Assembly (NCBI GenBank): GCA_023663385.1
Contig: JAMPHO010000010.1
Span: 1-44,506 of the forward strand
Direction of reading: 5' to 3'
Length of the DNA: 44,506 bases
Origin: Alistipes timonensis
GTDB taxonomy: Bacteria; Bacteroidota; Bacteroidia; Bacteroidales; Muribaculaceae
In this document: positions 26,917-35,581 of the stretch, piece by piece
How the letters are laid out: every line of letters starts with the position of its first letter
Numbering within the stretch: position 1 is the first letter of the stretch
Program-made: the position numbers and the translations under genes
The notes under the pieces: generated by a model
Told to the model about the DNA's origin: nothing
Database searches by the model: none
The model's input: only the letters and a program-made list of their open reading frames with translations

Positions 26917-29900
26917 GTGAAACGCTTACCGCGCATATTAGGCAAAACCTTACTCTGGACTGTCTTCGGGATAGTCGGGCTTGTGACACTCGCGGTAGTG
27001 CTTCTGTACATCCCCCCGGTGCAGGATTTCGCGACCCGGCAAGCGCTCTCCATGATCAACAAGGGGGGCGATATGAAAATCGGCGTAGGCAAACTGCGCC
27101 TCCGCTTCCCCCTCCGCATCGCCATCGACTCCGCGAGTCTCGCGACCCCCGGAATGGACATTTTCGCCGGACGCGCCGAGGCTGACATCGCCCTTATGCC
27201 GCTGCTGAAAGGTGAAATCAGGGGTGAGCGCATCGAGCTGCGCCGCGCCAGGGTCGATATGGGTGGGCCCGACTCGGCTTTCCAGATGAACGCCGCCCTG
27301 AGCTACGCCCGCGTTATCGACGGCGGCTACAACCTCGTGACGCAGAACATCGCCGTTGACCGTCTGCTGGCCGACGGCGCCGATGTGGCCATAACCATCC
27401 TCCCCGACACGGTGCCCGAGCCGGAACCGACCGACACCGTCAGCTCGCCGCTCACCATCACGCTGAACCACGGCGTGCTGGAAAACGTGCGCTACCGTAT
27501 GAGCATCGAGCCTATTATCACCGACTTAGGCGCTTTCATGAGCCGGGCGGTGGTCAACAAGGCATCGTTCGATATGCTCCCCCACCTCATTCACGCCAAC
27601 GACATCACCGTCGACAGCATCGACGCGAAATATATCTACCCCTCGGCCGCGTACCTCGCCGCGCACCCCGCGCCGGAGGAACCGGCTGACTCGGCTGACT
27701 TAGCCGCGTCGCTCCCCTGGACGGTCACCTGCGACAAGGTGCGCCTTATGGCCGGAAACGGGCTTTACGCCGTCGACGGCGCCAAACCCGCCGGACGGAG
27801 TTTCGACCTCGACTACATACAGGCGGGCGAAATCCACGTCGCCGTTGACAGCTTCATGAACCGCGGCACCGAGATTAGGGTGCCCATACGCGGCATAAGC
27901 GCCCGCGAGCGCTGCGGCGTGCGGGTCAACCTCACCGGCCTTTTCGAAATGGACTCCGCCGCCATGCGGGCCGAGAACATAGCGCTGACCACCGGGGCCT
28001 CCCGCGTCAGTCTCGACGCCATGATGGGTATGAACGCCGCGAAGGCCGAGGATATGCCCGCGAGCCTGTGGCTCAAAGCCGACCTCGCCAACGAGGACCT
28101 GCGCCGCCTGGCACCCGCCCAGATGGCCGAGATCGTGGATATGCTCCCCCCTTACCAGCCTCTCCTTGCCGAAGCCGACCTCAAAGGGTCCATGGCCGAC
28201 CTCAACGTGAAGTCGGTGTCGGTGGAAATCCCCCAGCACGCCGGGGTCAAGGCTTCCGGCCAAGTCGCGGGCCTCACCGACCTCAACCGCGCAGTGGGGG
28301 ATGTTGAGATTTCCGGCTGGATAGCCGACGGCAAATGGGCCAAGCCCCTGCTGCTCGACGCCAAGAGTGGCCGCGGCATAAACATCCCGCCACTGACCAT
28401 CGAAGGTGACGCCCGCCTCGACCGCGGCGTGATCGACGGCGGCATCACCGCCCACACCGGCAGCGGAAGGCTCGCCCTCGAAGCGCTTTGGAACAACCGC
28501 GCCACCGCCTACGACATCGACCTCCGGGCCGACGACTTCCCCGTGCAGACCATCCTCCCCGACCTCGGGCTTAAGGATGTGACAGCCACCATCAACGCCT
28601 CGGGCCAGGGATTCGACGTGATGAGCCCCAAAACCGACATCGACGCCAAAATCGACCTCGTGAAGGCCACTTATATGGGCCACGACTACCGCGACGTGAC
28701 CCTCACGGCCAACCTCGCCGCCGGACACGCCGCCGTCGAGGCCGTGAGCCGCAATCCCTACGCAGCCTTCGACCTCAAGGCCGACGGCGAAATCGGCGCC
28801 CTCCCCTACCGCGCCCGCATCGACGGCGACATCACCAACCTCGACCTCAAGGCCCTGGGTATGGCCGACACCGCCACCACCGTGGCCGCGCGCCTCTCGG
28901 GCGACGTGAGCTTCGACCCGGCCACCAAGACGCGCCCGATGCTCGCCTCGGCCGACATCGACATAGCCTCGCTCAACTACCACGCCGGCGCGATGAAAAT
29001 CGACGCCCGCGACATCGGCCTGAAATTCAACGCCGACACCGCCGCGACCGACGCCCGGCTCACCAACCGCGACCTCGCCCTGACTTTCAACTCCGGGGTA
29101 AGCCTCGACACCCTATTGGGGCGCTTCACGGCGACCTCCGAGCTGCTTGACCGCTGCGTAAAGCGCCAGCGCCTGGCCGTCGACTCGCTCCAGCGCGCCA
29201 TGCCCCCCTTCCGGCTCGACCTTACCGCCGGGCAGGACAACGTGCTCAGCAGCCTTCTGGCCGACAGCGACATGGGGTTCCGCTCCGCATCGCTCCGGGC
29301 CTCCAACGACTCGCTGATCGCCCTCGACGCGCGGGTGCTCAAATTCCACACCGGCGACACGCGGCTCGACACCATAACCTTCGACATACGCCAGCGAGGC
29401 GCTTACCTCACCTACGAGGCCAACGTGAACAACGCCCCCGGCACCTTTGACGCGTTCGCCAAAATCGGCGCCAACGGCTACATCAGCTCCGACCGCGTGG
29501 CCCTCCTCTTCAAGCAGCAGAACATACAGGGGGAGACGGGCTACAGCTTCGGCTCGATCATCAATATGCCCGACACCTCTACCGTGGCGCTCCGTTTCGT
29601 GCCCTACCACCCCGTGATCGGCTACAAGGACTGGGAGATGAACCGCGACAACATCATCACCTACAACCTCGACACGCACCACATCGACGCCAACCTCTAC
29701 CTCCACAACGACGTCAGCTCGCTGAAGCTCTTCACCAACCACACCGAGGGGTCCGACTCCACCCAGGAGGCTGTGACGCTGCGCCTGAGCGACATCAAGC
29801 TCCAGGACTGGCTCGCCATAAACCCCTTCGCCCCGGCTATGGAGGGTGACCTCTCGGCCGATATGAACTTCTCATGGACCGACAAGAGCCTCGACGGCGC

Positions 29901-31764
29901 CGGCACCCTCACCCTCGCCGACTTCACTTACGGCAAGCAGCGGGTGGGCACCTTCAACATCGACACCAAGGTGCAGACCGCCGGAGGCATCGTGCGCGCC
30001 TCGGCCGATATGTTCATCGACGGGCAGAAATCACTGACCCTCAACGGCAACCTCAACGACTCCACCAAGAGCGACCCCTTCCTGCTCGACCTGCGGGTGA
30101 TCCACCTCCCGCTAAACATCGCCAACCCCTTCTTAGGGCCCGACGTGGCGAGCCTCTCGGGCACGCTCAAGGGTGAGATGGACGTCACCGGGCAGCTCTC
30201 GTCGCCCGTGCTCAACGGCTGGCTTAAATTCGACTCTGCCGCCGTGAAGGTGCCGATGCTCGGCTCTACCTTCAAATTCTCCGACGGAAAGATACCCGTC
30301 GACAGCTCCGTTGTGAAATTCGGCAACTACACAATCGGTGGCCTCAACAAGAACCCGCTGGCTATCAACGGCACAGCCGACATTTCCAACTTCGCCGACA
30401 TACTGCTCGACCTCTCGCTCAACGCCCGGAATATGCAGGTGGTCAACGGCAAGAAGGGGCGCCGCGGAGTCGACGTATACGGCAAGGCGTATATCGACCT
30501 CGACGCCTCTGTGAAAGGCTCGACCAGCTTCCTCAACGTCGACGCGGCGCTGAAACTCCTCCCGGGCACCAACGTCACCTACGTCATGCCCGACGCCGTG
30601 AACACAATCTCGTCGAGGGGCGAGAACGATATGGTGCGCTTCGTGAACTTCGCCGACACCGCCGCCGTGGCCGCCGCCGACTCGATAGTGAACAAGGGCA
30701 TGCTCCTCAACCTCGACGCGTCGCTCACCGTATCGTCGGGCACCACCCTCGGCGTGGACCTCTCGGCCGACGGCAAGGACCGCGTGCAGATTCAAGGGGA
30801 GGGCACCATAAACTACACCCTCGACTATCTCGGCGACGAGCGCACAACCGGGCGCCTGAACATCAACCAGGGTTACGCCCGCTACTCCCCGCCGATGATT
30901 TCCGAGAAGGACTTCACCTTCCGCGAAGGGAGCTATGTGGCCTTCAACGGCGATATGCTCAACCCGGTGCTCAACATCCACGCCGACGACGACCTCCGGG
31001 CCAACGTAAACTCCTCGGGCAACTCGCGTATGGTGACCTTCGACATCATACTCAACGTCACCGGCTCGATGGAGCAGATGAACGCCTCCTTCGACCTGGC
31101 GTGCGAGGACGACATCACCATCGAGAACGAGCTCAAGAGCATGACCGCCGAGCAGCGCGCCAACCAGGCCATGAACCTGATGATCACCGGCACCTACTCC
31201 GGCGCCAACACCAAGACCGTGAGCGGCTCGGCCACCAGCTCGCTTTACTCCTTCCTGGAGTCGCAGATTAACAACTGGGCCGCGTCGACAATCAAGGGTG
31301 TCGACCTCTCGTTCGGCATCAACCAGTACGAGAAGACCATCGACGGCAACCAGACCCAGGCTATGACCTACAGCTACCGCGTCAGCAAGTCGCTCTTCGA
31401 CGACCGCTTCAAAATCGTGGTCGGCGGCAACTACACCACCGACGCCCAGGCCGACGAGAACTTCGCCGAGAACCTCATCGCCGACATCTCGTTCGAGTAT
31501 ATGCTCAACAAGCAGGGCACGATGTATGTGCGTCTGTTCCGCCACACCGGCTACGAGAGTATCCTCGAAGGCGAAATCACCCAGACGGGTGTCGGCTTCG
31601 TGTACAAGCGCAAGCTCCACCGCCTGAGCGATATGTTCCGCTTCCTGCGCCGCCGCAAGCCCGCGCCTCTGCCGCTACCCGCCGAAGCTCCCACCGCCGC
31701 TCCCGCCGCAGCCGCCACCCAACCCAAACCGACAACCACCACAACAGACACCGCGAAAAAATGA
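26917..31764 (+). CDS. tamB: TamB-like translocation and assembly module protein
   Basis: About 1615 aa with one N-terminal inner-membrane anchor (about 12-34, LLWTVFGIVGLVTLAVVLLYI). A very long periplasmic region of repeated beta strands follows, as in AsmA/TamB bridge proteins that carry lipid between membranes and help outer-membrane assembly. The C-terminal TamB (DUF490) domain is recognisable: FREGSYVAFNGDMLNPVLNI, NVTGSMEQMNASFDL, LMITGTY and VVGGNYTTD. The tail (last 40) is Pro/Ala/Thr-rich. I place the start at GTG 26917 because an in-frame ATG at 26701 lies inside the EFR1 gene and adds 72 unrelated residues. The stop overlaps the tamL start (ATGA), indicating coupled synthesis with its outer-membrane partner. 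Confidence 0.9.
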   Translation: MKRLPRILGKTLLWTVFGIVGLVTLAVVLLYIPPVQDFATRQALSMINKGGDMKIGVGKLRLRFPLRIAIDSASLATPGMDIFAGRAEADIALMPLLKGEIRGERIELRRARVDMGGPDSAFQMNAALSYARVIDGGYNLVTQNIAVDRLLADGADVAITILPDTVPEPEPTDTVSSPLTITLNHGVLENVRYRMSIEPIITDLGAFMSRAVVNKASFDMLPHLIHANDITVDSIDAKYIYPSAAYLAAHPAPEEPADSADLAASLPWTVTCDKVRLMAGNGLYAVDGAKPAGRSFDLDYIQAGEIHVAVDSFMNRGTEIRVPIRGISARERCGVRVNLTGLFEMDSAAMRAENIALTTGASRVSLDAMMGMNAAKAEDMPASLWLKADLANEDLRRLAPAQMAEIVDMLPPYQPLLAEADLKGSMADLNVKSVSVEIPQHAGVKASGQVAGLTDLNRAVGDVEISGWIADGKWAKPLLLDAKSGRGINIPPLTIEGDARLDRGVIDGGITAHTGSGRLALEALWNNRATAYDIDLRADDFPVQTILPDLGLKDVTATINASGQGFDVMSPKTDIDAKIDLVKATYMGHDYRDVTLTANLAAGHAAVEAVSRNPYAAFDLKADGEIGALPYRARIDGDITNLDLKALGMADTATTVAARLSGDVSFDPATKTRPMLASADIDIASLNYHAGAMKIDARDIGLKFNADTAATDARLTNRDLALTFNSGVSLDTLLGRFTATSELLDRCVKRQRLAVDSLQRAMPPFRLDLTAGQDNVLSSLLADSDMGFRSASLRASNDSLIALDARVLKFHTGDTRLDTITFDIRQRGAYLTYEANVNNAPGTFDAFAKIGANGYISSDRVALLFKQQNIQGETGYSFGSIINMPDTSTVALRFVPYHPVIGYKDWEMNRDNIITYNLDTHHIDANLYLHNDVSSLKLFTNHTEGSDSTQEAVTLRLSDIKLQDWLAINPFAPAMEGDLSADMNFSWTDKSLDGAGTLTLADFTYGKQRVGTFNIDTKVQTAGGIVRASADMFIDGQKSLTLNGNLNDSTKSDPFLLDLRVIHLPLNIANPFLGPDVASLSGTLKGEMDVTGQLSSPVLNGWLKFDSAAVKVPMLGSTFKFSDGKIPVDSSVVKFGNYTIGGLNKNPLAINGTADISNFADILLDLSLNARNMQVVNGKKGRRGVDVYGKAYIDLDASVKGSTSFLNVDAALKLLPGTNVTYVMPDAVNTISSRGENDMVRFVNFADTAAVAAADSIVNKGMLLNLDASLTVSSGTTLGVDLSADGKDRVQIQGEGTINYTLDYLGDERTTGRLNINQGYARYSPPMISEKDFTFREGSYVAFNGDMLNPVLNIHADDDLRANVNSSGNSRMVTFDIILNVTGSMEQMNASFDLACEDDITIENELKSMTAEQRANQAMNLMITGTYSGANTKTVSGSATSSLYSFLESQINNWAASTIKGVDLSFGINQYEKTIDGNQTQAMTYSYRVSKSLFDDRFKIVVGGNYTTDAQADENFAENLIADISFEYMLNKQGTMYVRLFRHTGYESILEGEITQTGVGFVYKRKLHRLSDMFRFLRRRKPAPLPLPAEAPTAAPAAAATQPKPTTTTTDTAKK

Positions 31765-34052
31765 AACTCCGAACACTGAAATCCCTGCTGCCGCTCGCGG
31801 GAGCCGTGCTGGTTTTCGCGGCCTGCTCCACCACCTCGCGCCTCCCCGAGGGGGAGGTGCTCTACACCGGCGTGAAGAAAATCGACATCTCCGCCCCCGA
31901 GGGGGACAAAGTGCCCGAGTCGGTGAAGTCGCAGCTCAACGGAGCCGTGAGCGTGCCCCCCAACAACGCCATACTCAAATCGCCCAAATACCGCTTCCCA
32001 TTCCCCATCGGGCTGTGGGTCTGGAACCACTGGAGCGACTCCTGCAAAGGGGTCAAGCGCTGGTTCTACGACCGCCTGGTGTCGGAGCCGGTGCTCATAA
32101 GCACCGTGCGCCCCGACGCCCGCACCCATATGGTCGACGAGATACTCGACAACAACGGCTACTTCCGCGGTTCGGCCACCTACGAGACCATCCCCGGGCG
32201 CAATCCTAAAACCGCCAAGGTATCGTACACCATACAGACCGGGCCGGCCTACCACGTCGACTCCATAGAGTTCCTCCCCGACACCTGCCGCCTGAACCAC
32301 TACATCGACTCGCTCGCCCGGCGCGACAACTACCTCAAACCCGGGGTCCGCTACTGCGTAGACTCACTCTCGGCGGCGCGCATTCGCATCACCAACTCGC
32401 TGCGCGACAGAGGCTACTACTTCTTCCGCCCCGAGTATATCGAATATCTGGCCGACTCGCTCCAGAAACCGCAGTCGATAAGCATGCGTATGACCCTGGC
32501 CTCCAACGTGCCGCCCCATATGCTCAAACGCTACCGCACGGGCAAGGTCACCGTCTACGCCTACCGCAACCAAGGGGGAGGCACGCCCGACACCATAGTC
32601 ACCGACCACGCCACCCTCATACAGATGATGCCCTCGCGGCTTCGCAAAGGGGTGATCCACGACTGCGTGACCTTCCGCCAGGGGCGCTACTTCGCCGTGA
32701 GGAACATGAACAGCACCCAGACCCGCTTCGCCCGCCTGGGGATATTCAACAACATCGACATGGCGGTGGTACCCGACACGGCAGCCGCCGAGCCCACCCT
32801 CGATGTGAACATAGCGTGCACGTTCGACACCCCCCTGGAGGCCACCGTCGAACTCAACGCCTCGTCGAAGTCAAACAGCTACATAGGCCCGGGCGTGCTC
32901 CTCGGAGTGCAGAACCGCAACCTCTTCGGGGGTGGAGAGCAGCTCGGGGTGACCCTCACCGGCTCCTATGAGTGGCAGACCGGGCGCAACCGCTCGTCGG
33001 TATTCAACTCCTACGAGGTGGGGCTCGCCGCCAACCTGAGTTTCCCCAGGATGCTCGCGCCCAACTTCATCAAGCGGCGCAACCGCAACCTCAACTGGAC
33101 CCGCTTCCAGCTTTCGGCCGACCTGCTCAACCGCCCCCACTACTTCAAGATGGCGCAGTTCAATGCCTCGATAAGCTATGAATGGCAGTCGAGCCGCCAC
33201 TCGTCGCACTCGCTCACCCCGCTGAAACTGACCTACACCAACCTGATGCAGACCACCCACGCCTTCGACTCGGTGGTTGCCGCCAACCCGGCCATAGCGC
33301 TCAGTTTCCGCTCGCAGTACATACCGCAGTTCTCATACACCTACTCCTACGACCGCCAGTTCGACGCCGACAACACCCTCAACTGGACCTTCACCGTACA
33401 GGAGGCCGGCAACCTCTTCTGGTGCATATACGAAGCGGCGGGCAAGCACAAGGAGAAGCGCCTGTTCGGCACCCCGTTTTCGCAGTTCGTGAAAGGGTCG
33501 ACCCAGGTAGTGTTCGGGCGTCGCCTGTGGGGCGACAACTGGATCGTGACCCGCGGTATGGTGGGCGCGGCCCACGCCTACGCCAACTCGTCGGAAGTGC
33601 CCTATGCCGAGCAGTTCTACGCCGGAGGCGCCAACTCTGTGCGCGCCTTCCCGGTGCGCTCGATAGGCCCCGGTTCATACCGCCCCCCGAAATGGGTGCG
33701 CGACAGCTACTTCGACCAGACAGGTACGTTCAAGTTCGAGCTCAACGTGGAATACCGCTTCCCGATTATAGGTCCCCTGCACGGCGCGGTGTTTATTGAC
33801 GCGGGCAACGTTTGGCTACTGAAAAAAGACCCCCTCCGCCCCGGCGGAGAGCTCCGCGGGAGCACCTTCCTGCGCGACCTCGCGCTCGGCACCGGCGCCG
33901 GACTACGCTTCGACATAGGCATGCTCGTGCTCCGCGGCGACCTCGGCATAGGGATCCACGCGCCCTACGACACCGGCAAGTCGAGCTACTACAATATGAC
34001 CTCGTTCAAAAACTCGCTCTGCTTCCACCTCGCGATCGGCTACCCGTTCTGA
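31761..34052 (+). CDS. tamL: Lipoprotein Omp85/TamA-family outer-membrane protein (TamL type)
   Basis: 763 aa. The N-terminus is a lipoprotein signal (AVLVFAACSTTSRLPEGE, C22), unlike proteobacterial TamA; lipidated TamA homologues (TamL) are known in Bacteroidota. The opening YTGVKKIDI, the SVPPNNAIL segment and following POTRA-like modules (TGPAYHVDSIEF, LRDRGYYFFRPEYIEYLAD) precede a C-terminal 16-strand Omp85 barrel. In the barrel YAGGANSVRAFPVRSIGPG is the conserved L6 loop region with the VRAF motif (VRGF in many homologues). It ends LAIGYPF with the terminal Phe expected of barrels. Translationally coupled to tamB. It is convergent with the next gene, with a single base between stops. 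Confidence 0.9.
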   Translation: MKLRTLKSLLPLAGAVLVFAACSTTSRLPEGEVLYTGVKKIDISAPEGDKVPESVKSQLNGAVSVPPNNAILKSPKYRFPFPIGLWVWNHWSDSCKGVKRWFYDRLVSEPVLISTVRPDARTHMVDEILDNNGYFRGSATYETIPGRNPKTAKVSYTIQTGPAYHVDSIEFLPDTCRLNHYIDSLARRDNYLKPGVRYCVDSLSAARIRITNSLRDRGYYFFRPEYIEYLADSLQKPQSISMRMTLASNVPPHMLKRYRTGKVTVYAYRNQGGGTPDTIVTDHATLIQMMPSRLRKGVIHDCVTFRQGRYFAVRNMNSTQTRFARLGIFNNIDMAVVPDTAAAEPTLDVNIACTFDTPLEATVELNASSKSNSYIGPGVLLGVQNRNLFGGGEQLGVTLTGSYEWQTGRNRSSVFNSYEVGLAANLSFPRMLAPNFIKRRNRNLNWTRFQLSADLLNRPHYFKMAQFNASISYEWQSSRHSSHSLTPLKLTYTNLMQTTHAFDSVVAANPAIALSFRSQYIPQFSYTYSYDRQFDADNTLNWTFTVQEAGNLFWCIYEAAGKHKEKRLFGTPFSQFVKGSTQVVFGRRLWGDNWIVTRGMVGAAHAYANSSEVPYAEQFYAGGANSVRAFPVRSIGPGSYRPPKWVRDSYFDQTGTFKFELNVEYRFPIIGPLHGAVFIDAGNVWLLKKDPLRPGGELRGSTFLRDLALGTGAGLRFDIGMLVLRGDLGIGIHAPYDTGKSSYYNMTSFKNSLCFHLAIGYPF

Positions 34053-34053
34053 T

Positions 34054-34389
34054 TCATACGGGTCGGTCGAGCGGCGAGGGGGTGTCGGGAGCCTGCGGCT
34101 TCGGGCCGCGGGACTTCTTGGCAGACTTGGGTTTTCGGGAGGGATGGGAGCTTTGGGAGGATTGGGAAGATTGGGAAGATTGGGAGGATTGGGAATTTTG
34201 GGAGTCAAAGTCCGACCTGTCCGACCCGTCCGACCCGTCCGACGGCCCCAACTGCTCCGGCAGCGGTGTCGCGGCGGGGAGCGGTTCGGGGGCTCCGCAG
34301 CGCGAGGCGAGTATCGCGCCCGCGAGGGTAAGCGCGCATAGCGCGGCCAGCATCCAGGTGCCCCTTATTTCGGTACGGGTGGGTTTCAT
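34054..34389 (-). CDS. Small single-pass membrane protein with in-frame 9-bp repeats
   Basis: 111 aa, not recognised. Residues 12-29 (WMLAALCALTLAGAILAS) form one hydrophobic segment followed by C31. Then comes a low-complexity linker (46-82) built from GSD and SQS tripeptides, each encoded by tandem 9-bp units. The C-terminus is basic (RKPKSAKKSRGPKPQ) and ends SPLDRPV. It is likely anchored in the inner membrane or as a lipoprotein-like surface tail. It starts 25 nt after the DUF4421 gene stop and is probably in its operon. The repeat length could change by slippage without changing frame. Coding status is likely because the repeats keep the frame and start and operon spacing are good, but function is unknown. 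Confidence 0.6.
   Translation of the reverse strand: MKPTRTEIRGTWMLAALCALTLAGAILASRCGAPEPLPAATPLPEQLGPSDGSDGSDRSDFDSQNSQSSQSSQSSQSSQSSHPSRKPKSAKKSRGPKPQAPDTPSPLDRPV
34146..34246. repeat. Two adjacent 9-bp minisatellites
   Basis: Seven units of GGGAGGATT type (34146-34208; the inner four are GGGAGGATT, GGGAAGATT, GGGAAGATT and GGGAGGATT) are followed after two bases by four units of TCCGACCCG type (34211-34246). On the minus strand they encode the SQS and GSD runs of the small membrane protein. Confidence 0.85.
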
Positions 34390-34414
34390 AGCATATGCGT
34401 GCGGCGTAAGTGAC

Positions 34415-35521
34415 TTACCATAGGTTGAAGCGGAAGCCTATCGAAGCCTCGGCCGATATGGTGTTGGCTATCAATGTATGCTCGGGGTCGTTGATAATGC
34501 CGGTCATGGAGTACCCGGCGACCCCGAAGAACCAGCGCCTCTTATAGTTGTAGACGATGCCGATTTTGAACCTGTTGTTAAGCGAAAAGGTGGTCTCTTT
34601 CTCGCCTGGATGGTTGATGTTCCCCTTCCTGACACCCACCACGGGCGACTCCGACACCCCCAGGCACCATCCGCGGTGAAACACCCAGTTGTAGGCGTAG
34701 CCGAACTTGATGGCGTAGGTCTGGCTGGACACGCGGTAGTTATGGTCCCAGTCGGTCGGTATCTCCGTGTCGGCCTCCGGGAGCGATGAGAAGTCAAAAT
34801 GGTAGTCCTCGGCGAAATATGAGAATCCGGCATACATCGAGCCGGAGCTTTTGAGCTGTATTTTCGAGTAGTTGAACGCCGCGGCTTGCGAGTAATGCTT
34901 ATGGTTGAAAAAGTAGTAAAGATCGACCCCGAGAGCCTTGTTGTTGACCCCCGAGAAATCAAGCTTCACCTTCTTCACCTCGCCGGGCATGCCCATGCGG
35001 CGTATGGTGGTGCCTACGTCGTTCTCCACCGTGTAGACCTCGGCTGAGAAAAGCGAGCAGTTGAACTGGAAGTTGAACCGCTTGCGCACCTTGTCGTTGC
35101 CGGTGAAGTACTTGCTGACGTTCACGTCGTAGCCCACCGACACCGCCATATACGATAGGTAGAAACCGAGCGAGGTCGAAGGGTCGGAAAGCATCTCCAT
35201 TCGGTAGCGGTTGTCGAGCCGGAAATCGTATGCATCGGTCCACGACTCGCTCTTGGCCTTTATGTTCCAAGCCTTGCCGGTCGACTCGACATAGGTGGTG
35301 TCGTAAGAGTTGAAAGTCCTGTCGCCCCAGCGGTACACGTTGACGCAGAAGCGCGGAAACTTACCCATCGCGGCGATGCTGTCGAGGTCGAAACTGAGCG
35401 CCCCGGCCCCGGGAGTGGCCGCGAATAAAGCCGCTAAGAAAAGCAACGCCCGCGCCAGCCGTTGCGAACGGAGGCGGGGCGTTGCTGTATTGTATCGGTT
35501 GTTTCTTCCGAAACGATCCAT
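34415..35521 (-). CDS. DUF4421 family outer-membrane beta-barrel protein
   Basis: 368 aa. The N-terminus carries a basic n-region of about 23 residues and then a hydrophobic signal (ALLFLAALFAATPGAGA). The mature part has a conserved opening (KFPRFCVNVYRWGDRTFNSYDTTYV, then TGKAWNIKAKSESWTDAYDF), matching the DUF4421 family. It continues as alternating amphipathic strands, ending ASIGFRFNLW with an aromatic last residue as in outer-membrane barrels. Function of the family is unknown. It lies 60 nt after the PPIase gene, with a weak GGCGGC/GCCGCC hairpin (35548-35564) between. The periplasmic foldase may therefore be co-expressed with it. Confidence 0.8.
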   Translation of the reverse strand: MDRFGRNNRYNTATPRLRSQRLARALLFLAALFAATPGAGALSFDLDSIAAMGKFPRFCVNVYRWGDRTFNSYDTTYVESTGKAWNIKAKSESWTDAYDFRLDNRYRMEMLSDPSTSLGFYLSYMAVSVGYDVNVSKYFTGNDKVRKRFNFQFNCSLFSAEVYTVENDVGTTIRRMGMPGEVKKVKLDFSGVNNKALGVDLYYFFNHKHYSQAAAFNYSKIQLKSSGSMYAGFSYFAEDYHFDFSSLPEADTEIPTDWDHNYRVSSQTYAIKFGYAYNWVFHRGWCLGVSESPVVGVRKGNINHPGEKETTFSLNNRFKIGIVYNYKRRWFFGVAGYSMTGIINDPEHTLIANTISAEASIGFRFNLW

Positions 35522-35581
35522 TAACGGCTTGATTTTAGGGAAAGCGCGGCGGCTTCTCGCCGCCCCGGCACGTTGCCCGGA

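Noticed and set aside
33812..34423. Plus-strand frame across the minisatellite giving a WED-repeat protein
   Set aside because: It begins inside tamL in another frame and has no start context. The minus-strand frame has a membrane segment, good operon spacing and a stop next to tamL.
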